DNA of 64,000 bases from contig JAILOG010000013.1 of NCBI GenBank assembly GCA_024690965.1, positions 62,001-126,000 on the forward strand, read 5' to 3'. Below the pieces are notes generated by a model. That model did not search any database and was not told where the DNA came from. It saw only the letters and a program-made list of their open reading frames with translations. Shown one piece after another: positions 44,594 through 52,100 of the stretch. Made by a program: the position numbers and the translations under genes. The first letter of the stretch is position 1. Every line of letters starts with the position of its first letter. The DNA comes from Clostridiales bacterium (GTDB taxonomy: Bacteria; Bacillota; Clostridia; Oscillospirales; Acutalibacteraceae).

Positions 44594-45673
44594 ATGATAA
44601 ATTTAGCAATAGTATTTGGAAGTCTTTCCTCTGAACATGATGTTTCATGCGTTTCGGTATCAAATATTTTAAAGAATTTAAACAAAGGTAAATACAATGT
44701 CTTGAAAATAGGAATTACAAAAAAAGGCGAATGGTTTTTGACAGAAGCCGACACTGCCCACATCGCGGACGGTTCTTGGAAAAACCTTGAGACCAATATT
44801 CCTGTTTCCCTTTCATCAAGCAGAGCAAACAGAGGAATCATAGAAATAGGCGGTAAAGGGAGAGTATTTCCCGTTGACTGTGTATGGCCAGTTCTTTTGG
44901 GCAAATACGGTGAAGACGGGACAATTCAAGGTATCTGCGAAATGGCGGGAATACCGTATGTCGGTCCCGGCGTTTGCGCAAGCGCTGTTTCAATTGACAA
45001 ATCGTTTACAAAGCTTATAGTAGGAACCACAAATGTAAAGCAGGCTGATTATTTTCTCACAAATCTTGATAACTACAGCAAAAGCCCGGATTCAACAGTA
45101 AATTCCGTTGAATACTATTTCAACGGAAAGTATCCCCTTTTTATTAAGCCTGCTTGCGAAGGGTCCTCTATAGGTGTTTTTAAAGTTACAGACAGAAAGA
45201 TGCTAACAGAATGTCTAAAAAAAGCTTTTATGTTCGATAAAAAAATCTTAATCGAAGAGGCAATTTTAGGTCGTGAGGTTGAGGTGGCAGTGCTCGGAAA
45301 CAGTTATCCGAAAGCTTCCTGTGTAGGAGAAGTTCTTGCTGCCAATGATTTTTATGATTTTGAGGCAAAGTATGAAAATCCGGAATCAAAAACAATTATA
45401 CCCGCAAACATAAGCGAAAATGCCTCAAATAAGCTAAGAGAAGCCGCTATAACAATTTATAAAGCAATAGAGTGCAAAGGTCTTTCAAGAGTTGACTTTT
45501 TCCTTTTGGAAAACGATGAAATAATCTTTAATGAAATAAACACCCTTCCGGGCTTTACCGATATCAGTATGTATCCAAAGCTTTGGGAAGCAACGGGCAT
45601 TCCTTATTCTGCGCTTCTTGACAAGTTGGTTGAGCTTGCATTTGCATCTTTCGCAGATTCAATTGATACGTAA
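44594..45673 (+). CDS. D-alanine--D-alanine ligase family protein
   Basis: This 359-residue ATP-grasp ligase has FGSLSSEHDVSCVS at the N-terminus, PLFIKPACEGSSIGV (the phosphate-binding loop), EEAILGREVEVAVLG, and the metal-binding end INEINTLPGFT. The specificity loop reads DFYDFEAKYENPESK, with a Tyr where D-Ala-D-lactate ligases of the VanA type usually carry a His, so a D-Ala-D-Ala or D-Ala-D-Ser product is more likely than a lactate ester. It follows the MurF-like gene by 28 bases and ends the operon at a terminator. The symbol ddl is withheld because it is probably a paralogue. Confidence 0.82.
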   Translation: MINLAIVFGSLSSEHDVSCVSVSNILKNLNKGKYNVLKIGITKKGEWFLTEADTAHIADGSWKNLETNIPVSLSSSRANRGIIEIGGKGRVFPVDCVWPVLLGKYGEDGTIQGICEMAGIPYVGPGVCASAVSIDKSFTKLIVGTTNVKQADYFLTNLDNYSKSPDSTVNSVEYYFNGKYPLFIKPACEGSSIGVFKVTDRKMLTECLKKAFMFDKKILIEEAILGREVEVAVLGNSYPKASCVGEVLAANDFYDFEAKYENPESKTIIPANISENASNKLREAAITIYKAIECKGLSRVDFFLLENDEIIFNEINTLPGFTDISMYPKLWEATGIPYSALLDKLVELAFASFADSIDT

Positions 45674-45799
45674 GCTTTATACCTGATTATTAAAACGAAA
45701 GAGTGGTTTTATTCATTAATGCGTTGTATCCTCAGTTTTTTGAGTTCATTTTAAAAGCTTAGGCTTTGATAGCAAGTTATTATATTTAATTTTTAATTT

Positions 45800-45841
45800 A
45801 AAAAGTTCAGTCGGCTGTTTTTCGGCCTTCTGAGCTTTTTT
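45800..45841 (+). terminator. Terminator of the flippase-MurF-Ddl cassette
   Basis: AAAAAG with CTTTTTT, TTCAG with CTGAG and GGC with GCC form a stacked stem from 45800 to 45841. The last arm itself gives the T-run. Confidence 0.8.
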
Positions 45842-45879
45842 GCTGTTTTGCAATATTATTATGCATATGTTATATATCC

Positions 45880-45907
45880 GTAAAAGAAAAATAATGGTAA
45901 CGTAAAT
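45880..45907 (+). repeat. 28-bp direct repeat, copy 2
   Basis: It matches 40875-40902 at 26 of 28 positions and again lies between a terminator and a consensus promoter. Confidence 0.75.
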
Positions 45908-45913
45908 AATTGT

Positions 45914-45942
45914 TTGACTTTTTATTACAATGAGTCTATAAT
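45914..45942 (+). promoter_or_regulatory. Promoter of the phosphatase/kinase operon
   Basis: TTGACT (45914-45919) and TATAAT (45937-45942) are 17 bases apart. The leader to the first ATG is about 135 bases. Confidence 0.8.
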
Positions 45943-46028
45943 ACAATTAATATTATATATTTGTAATATGGTATATGTATGCTCACAAGTGTCGCTTGAT
46001 TTAAATGTTACATTTGTTTTATTAATCC

Positions 46029-46085
46029 GAGGAAAGGAATTTCACCGGCAAAAACAGGACTGCAGGTGAAAACGGTGCTTTTATG
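46029..46085 (+). promoter_or_regulatory. Distant ribosome site plus hairpin before the PP2C start
   Basis: GAGGAAAGGA (46029-46038) is the only good ribosome site, about 45 bases before the ATG at 46083. Between them TTCACCGGC (46041-46049) pairs with GCAGGTGAA (46062-46070) with one mismatch, leaving 12 bases between hairpin and ATG. No in-frame ATG, GTG or TTG exists closer to the site. Confidence 0.5.
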
Positions 46086-46853
46086 AACTATCTTGTACAC
46101 GCTTCAACAGATGTTGGTATAACAAAAGCCACCAATCAGGATTCTTTATGCATAAAGGTTATTAATATAAACGGTGAAAAAATCGTATTTGCCGCCCTGT
46201 GCGACGGTATGGGCGGACTTTCCAAGGGCGAGCTCGCCAGCGCGACAATGATAAACGCATTGTGCGAATGGGCGGAAAACGAGCTGCCTAAGCTTTATGC
46301 CTCGGGACAGTTATGCGACCACATTTTAAGAGCCCGTTGGGAGCAGATAATCGCCGAAGAAAGCCAAAAGATAATGGATTACGGAAACAGAGAGGGAATA
46401 AGGCTGGGTACAACTGTTTGCGCTATTTTGCTGACAAACGACAGGTATTATGTGCTTAACGTGGGAGACTCACGTGTTTATGAGGTGCAGGATAGTATTA
46501 ATCTTATAACCAAGGACCAGACGCTTGTTCAGCGTGAGCTTGACGAAGGTATCTTAACACCCGATGAGGCGCTCACTGACCCCCGCAGAAGCATACTTTT
46601 GCAGTGCGTGGGTGCTTCGGGCAGTGTTTATCCGGATATGTTTTTCGGTGACACAAAGTGTAACGCGGTGTACTTTTTGTGCTCGGATGGCTTCAGACAC
46701 GAGATAACCGATGACGAGATCTTCGGCGCGTTTAATCCACAGGCTCTCACTGACACCGACAGTATGAAACAAAACGCGGAGTATCTTATTGAATTAAACA
46801 AACAACGCAAAGAGACCGACAATATTTCGGTCGCTTTGATACGCACCTTTTAG
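46083..46853 (+). CDS. PP2C-family serine/threonine phosphatase
   Basis: This 256-residue protein carries the PP2C metal-binding motifs: TNQDS (Asp20), CDGMGG (40-45), LNVGDSRVYE, CSDGFRHEITDDE and DNISVALI near the C-terminus. It dephosphorylates Ser/Thr-phosphorylated proteins and normally opposes a partner kinase, here the next gene 8 bases downstream. It lacks membrane segments and is cytoplasmic. It is the first gene of the signalling operon. Its start is unusual: the ribosome site lies far upstream behind a hairpin. Confidence 0.92.
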   Translation: MNYLVHASTDVGITKATNQDSLCIKVININGEKIVFAALCDGMGGLSKGELASATMINALCEWAENELPKLYASGQLCDHILRARWEQIIAEESQKIMDYGNREGIRLGTTVCAILLTNDRYYVLNVGDSRVYEVQDSINLITKDQTLVQRELDEGILTPDEALTDPRRSILLQCVGASGSVYPDMFFGDTKCNAVYFLCSDGFRHEITDDEIFGAFNPQALTDTDSMKQNAEYLIELNKQRKETDNISVALIRTF

Positions 46854-46861
46854 GAGGATAT

Positions 46862-48538
46862 ATGTTAGAGATAGGTTCTACAGTCGGCGGTATTTATAAG
46901 ATACTGAACGTTATAGGCAAGGGCGGTATGAGCGTAGTTTACCTTGCCATGAACGAAAAGGCTAATAAGCAGTGGGCTGTAAAAGAAGTTAGAAAAGACG
47001 GCATAAGTAATTTTGAAGTGGTTAAACAGGGACTAGTGGCTGAAACCAATATGCTTAAAAAACTCAGTCATCCAAATTTGCCCGATATTATAGATGTTAT
47101 CGAAAATGAAGATACATTTATAATAGTAATGGACTACATAGAAGGAAACTCTTTGAGCAAGGCGCTTAAAGAGTACGGCGCGTTGCCGCAAAGTCAGGTG
47201 ATTATGTGGGCAAAGCAGCTTTGTGACGTTTTGGGATATCTGCACTCGCAAGACCCGCCGATAATTTACAGAGATATGAAGCCCTCTAACGTTATGTTAA
47301 GCCCCGACGGTAAAAAGGTAACACTTATAGACTTCGGCACAGCAAGAGAATATAAATCTCAGAATATTGCAGATACCACCTGCCTCGGCACTATAGGCTA
47401 CGCCGCGCCCGAGCAGTTTGGAGGTCATGGTCAAACCGACGCCAGAACCGATATTTATTGTCTTGGCGCTACACTTTATCATCTCGTAACAGGGCAAAAT
47501 CCAAGCGAGCCGCCTTATGAGATAAAGCCTATAAGAGAGTGGAATCCTGCTCTTTCCGAGGGCTTGGAAAAGATAATTATAAAATGCACACAAAAAAATC
47601 CCGATGACAGATATCAAAGCTGCAATGAGCTTATGTATGACCTTGAGCATTACGATGAGCTTGATACGCTTACAAGAAAAAGGCAATCGAAAAAGTTGCG
47701 TATTTTTGTTGCGCTTTTGGCGGCTTCCGCAGTGTTCTTTTGCGGCGGATTTGTTTTTCAGGGACTTAAAAGAGGTCAAACAGACGAAATATATAAAGAG
47801 TATTTGACTTACGCGGAAAATGCTCCTGACACTCAAACAAAAATAGAGAACTATATGTCGGCAATTGAGCTTAAGCCCGAGCAAATGCAGCCCTATAAGC
47901 TTCTTATTGACGCAATGATGGAAGATGATCTTCTCTCTAAAGAAGAATCAAGCATAATAAGAGGCTATAATACAAGAATAAAGGCTCTGTCCGAAGAAAA
48001 GGATTATCCCCAGCTGATTTACGATATATCCAAGATGTACTGGAGCTGCTATGTACCCATTCAGGGAGAAAACATTTACCAAAACATACTTAACGCCAAA
48101 GAATGGCTGGATATTCTCTCAAAATACGATAAATTTGATAATATCAAAACAGCTACGGTTATGAAATACATAGCTGATTACACCGATTCTTCGAGGAAAA
48201 ACATAAACCAGATAGACAGCTCGAAGAGCCCCGAAGATTCTTTGGAATTATATAATAACTTAAAATCGTTGCTGGAATATGTCGAAATTGATACGTCAGA
48301 TGTTTTGAGAATTAAAACTTACGATCTGTTGAGTTATATAATAGGTCAGGAGGCTACCGATTTTAAAAAGGCAGGCATAGAAAAAGGTGAGGTTGATTCT
48401 CTGTTTAACAGTATTCAAGCGGGAATCGAATCAATAGATAACTCAAATCTCGGCGCAAACATCGAAAAAGCACTTACACAGCTCGGCTCTGCCAGACAAA
48501 GCGCGGAAAACTCTTACAAAGTAGGCAAAGGAGGATAA
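46862..48538 (+). CDS. Transmembrane Hanks-type serine/threonine kinase (no PASTA domains)
   Basis: The 558-residue protein has an intact kinase domain (about 10-265): glycine loop IGKGGMSVVY, Lys41, Glu61, catalytic YRDMKPSN (Asp138), DFG (157-159) and APE (182-184). One membrane helix (281-300) leads to an outer domain of about 255 residues that is helical, acidic and unlike the PASTA repeats of PknB; it may sense an envelope signal. The HRD motif is YRD, a common variant. AGGAGG lies just before the ATG. Its likely partners are the PP2C before it and the TTVL-motif protein after it. Confidence 0.92.
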   Translation: MLEIGSTVGGIYKILNVIGKGGMSVVYLAMNEKANKQWAVKEVRKDGISNFEVVKQGLVAETNMLKKLSHPNLPDIIDVIENEDTFIIVMDYIEGNSLSKALKEYGALPQSQVIMWAKQLCDVLGYLHSQDPPIIYRDMKPSNVMLSPDGKKVTLIDFGTAREYKSQNIADTTCLGTIGYAAPEQFGGHGQTDARTDIYCLGATLYHLVTGQNPSEPPYEIKPIREWNPALSEGLEKIIIKCTQKNPDDRYQSCNELMYDLEHYDELDTLTRKRQSKKLRIFVALLAASAVFFCGGFVFQGLKRGQTDEIYKEYLTYAENAPDTQTKIENYMSAIELKPEQMQPYKLLIDAMMEDDLLSKEESSIIRGYNTRIKALSEEKDYPQLIYDISKMYWSCYVPIQGENIYQNILNAKEWLDILSKYDKFDNIKTATVMKYIADYTDSSRKNINQIDSSKSPEDSLELYNNLKSLLEYVEIDTSDVLRIKTYDLLSYIIGQEATDFKKAGIEKGEVDSLFNSIQAGIESIDNSNLGANIEKALTQLGSARQSAENSYKVGKGG

Positions 48539-48545
48539 TTATCGG

Positions 48546-49103
48546 ATGAAAAGTTCTTTATACGAAATGCTGTCGATAATTTCCTTCGCACTCGCGGGAG
48601 TTTTGTTCGCTGCGGCAGCGGCGGCATTTATAAAATTTAAAATACCGTCTGTTGTGGGATACTTAACAGGCGCCACTGCACGAAAAAAAATCAAAGAGAT
48701 GCAAAACGAGAATTATAACGGACAGCAAACAGATTCCAAGGAGAAGCGCGGAAATACCGATAAGCTTTCAACCGATAAGCTGAAAAACAAAAAAACAGCT
48801 AAGAATTCTTATGTTAATAATCCGGAGAATTTATCGGGTTCGGAGAAAACGGACGTACTTACCCAAACTGACAGCACCACTGTTTTGGAGGGTTCTGAGG
48901 AAACAACTGTTCTTTCAAACAATGTAAATACGGTTCTGTATGAAAACCCCATACAGGGCATGCACGAAGAATCGGGTACAACTCAAACGCTTTCTCAAAG
49001 AAATATGCCAAGGCAGCAGTTTGAGGTTGAGTATAACGGCGAAATAAACGCATTTGTCGAGCAAAGTATAGTTATTTTGCACACAGATGAAAAGATAGCT
49101 TAG
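48546..49103 (+). CDS. Small membrane protein with repeated TTVL-type motifs, likely kinase substrate
   Basis: This 185-residue protein has one N-terminal membrane helix (about 11-30), a basic disordered middle, and a cluster of short acidic-Thr motifs: TDVL (102-105), TTVL (111-114), TTVL within GSEETTVL (117-123) and NTVL (128-131). As I recall, similar ETTVL motifs recur in Firmicute proteins linked to Ser/Thr kinases and FHA domains, where the threonine is a phosphate acceptor. That role is inferred here from position directly after the kinase. The C-terminus (about 160-180) is a short beta-rich segment. No known family was recognised. Confidence 0.6.
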   Translation: MKSSLYEMLSIISFALAGVLFAAAAAAFIKFKIPSVVGYLTGATARKKIKEMQNENYNGQQTDSKEKRGNTDKLSTDKLKNKKTAKNSYVNNPENLSGSEKTDVLTQTDSTTVLEGSEETTVLSNNVNTVLYENPIQGMHEESGTTQTLSQRNMPRQQFEVEYNGEINAFVEQSIVILHTDEKIA

Positions 49104-49121
49104 TTTAGGAGGATTATAGCC

Positions 49122-52100
49122 ATGAAAGGAAAAAGTTTAAATAACGCGGCTTTTAAAATATTGGCGGTGGCTGTGGCAGCGGTTTTGCTTTTGGTAAGCA
49201 TACCGGTGGCTGTGGGAGCTATTGCCCCCGGCAGACAAAACAGGTCTGTAAGAAGGCTTTCCGTGGCTGACTGTACGTCGCCTAATACAATTATTTATTT
49301 TGAGCCTTATAATGATGACAACACCTTAGAATACTATTCAAGGATCACTCCCGAGGGAGGTACCCCTTCGGAAGAACCAATGAAGGTTCTTTCCGTCGGC
49401 GATACGGATGTGTTCTATTATAAGGCTGGGAAATCGGCGCAAAATGTTACATTTGATATTGTCGCGGAGGCAAACGCCATATATGTTGTTTTGGGCGATA
49501 CGGAACTCGGAGAGAGTATTCCCGAAACGGAAAATGTACTTACCGAGATACCTAAAATAAGATATTCGAAAAACGGTGTATCTTATACCCAGGCTGTAGA
49601 TATGAAGTTTTACGGAGAAAGCCACGGCAAAAAGGTTTATTACAGCTATTTATCAAAATCTTCCGATTACACAAAATTCAGATTGAACGAAGAGGGCTAT
49701 ACTTTCGGCGGAGATATTGCCGAGGGTCAGACGGTGTGCGCGTTTAAGAACGACGGTTCGTGCAACATCGACAGCGAAAATTACTACGGCTTAATGAGTT
49801 CTCAAAGCAATGCAAAGCTCTCGGTTTTGGGCGACAATACGGTAAATATGCCTGCAAACGGCACATATACAAAGCTTATTGCGTCCAGTGGCGACAGATA
49901 CGCCGCTTCCGACGTTACACCCGCGAAAATAAGCGGGATTAATGTTATGGATAACGAAACATCACAAGAGGCAAGTCAGATTTATTTAAACAAGAATTAT
50001 TTGCTTAAATATACTGCTCAAACAGGGTATACCCGTCTTGCGTCGGTAAGCGACATAGTGGTAGAAAACAAGTCTCAGGGTGTTGACTTGAACAATGAAA
50101 CAAACGTATTTTTCGCCACGACCACGGGACAGAAAAAATTTACTCTTACATACAAAAACAGTGTAGAGGAATTTTCGACCGATCTGGAATTTCCGGTAAG
50201 CGAAGAAGCGGAATATCCCGATGTAACTTTAAAGCTTGACGGAAAAACAGGCGATAATATCGTAAAATACGTTCCAGACGGAGAAACGGTTACGCTCAAT
50301 GTATCGGCGCATATGGAAGACGGCGCAAAAATCAAGTATTACGGAACAGAGATAACCAATTATTCTTTTATATTCAGTGACGGAACAAACATCAAAGAGA
50401 CATCCTCAAGCTCATATAATCAATCCCTTACGGGCTCTGAAACGCTTAGGGGGGAAAAACAATATACCGTAAAAATCTCCTTTAGCTACGGCGGGCAGAC
50501 AATAACAAGCGAAGTTTTGGCGACTTGTAAGGTTAACATAAAAGTTCCGCTGATAAAAACCGGTTACGACGGCGGATATATCAGTAAAACGACCGACGCC
50601 GAAATAACCGCCGCGGACTTTGAAGATGTTTATTATAAATCATTTGATAAGGGGAGCACGGTAAATACCGACACCGAGGGCTACACAAAGGTTACCCCTG
50701 GCACATTTAACGCTCTTGTGGAAGCCGATGAGGATACAAATAAAATAATAAGCGTTCTGGGATTCTATGACGACAAATATATCAACAAACAGTTTGAATT
50801 TTCCGTAGATTCCCGTGCGCCCCAAATAGAAAAAATTACTGCTCAACCGGCAGGTCTGGCTGGGTTCAACATTCTTGATTTCGGTATATTCGCAAACGAT
50901 AAAATACAACTTACGGTAAATGTCTCCGATAACAGAAGCGGAATAGATAACGTTATCCTCTGCAAAAAATCGGGAAACAATTACGAACCTTTAGACATTA
51001 CCGCGAGCTTTAACGGCGAAAAAACCTCCGCCTCGTTTATCATAGACGCGCCTGAATACGGTGTGTTTAATGAAACACTTGCGGTACAGGTAACCGATAA
51101 AGCCGGAAACCAAACAACGGCAGCCCTTAATAATGTTGAAAGCGAAAGCGTTGTATATACATTGCTCGACAGCAAGGTGGTTATAGAGCGCATAGCCCCC
51201 GATATTACCGTAAAAAGCGCACCTGTTGCCGAGGGCTCAACGGCGAACACATATGCTTCCGACACAAATATCAACATATCTCTGCACGATGAACACTCAG
51301 GCATAAAGAGCTATTCTGTAAACATTAACGGTGTTACCGCAAAAAGCGAAGAAGACATCTGCAAGACTTCTACCGAACTTAAGCATGATGTAAGCTTCAG
51401 CGTTTCTACCGCGGATGTTCCTAAATCTTCGGACGGCTCATACAATGTTTATGTTACCGCCGAGGACAACGCCGGAAATGTAAGCTACGACAGCAAAACC
51501 ACCGTATATTTAGACGTAACAAAACCGAAGATAATAGGCTATAAAATAAATGTACTCGGCGACAGCGTTACCGCATCTAATCTGCTTGTAAACGGCAGCG
51601 GCGCGTTTGTCTATAACAACGATATTGAGCTTACGATCACCGCAAAGGATTCTTCAAACAGTGTGGGCTTTGCCGAAATATTTGTTACGAAAAACTCATA
51701 TATAACCTTGAAAGAAGAGCCTACACAAACAACGGATACAGACGGCGGAATACTATATACCGCAACATACACAGTCAAAAAACCGTTCAGCGGTATGATA
51801 GAGGCTTCCGTTTCCGACAGATCGGGTAATTATTCGGAAACGCTTGTTGCGCCTACGTCTCCGGATCAGCAATGTAAGCTGGAGATATGCAACAAAGGCA
51901 ACATATACGATGCTTATTGGTTGGATTCCGCAAAATATCCCAATTTTGCGATTCACCTTTCTTCCGACAGCAACGCGATGTTTACAACATTTGCCCCCGA
52001 CGAAAAGCCAGTTTACAGGGGAGAGGGAAGGAACTGGTACAATTCCGATGTTAACATTACCGCAGTTGCCGAAGAATACCTTAACAAAGGCGTATACGGT

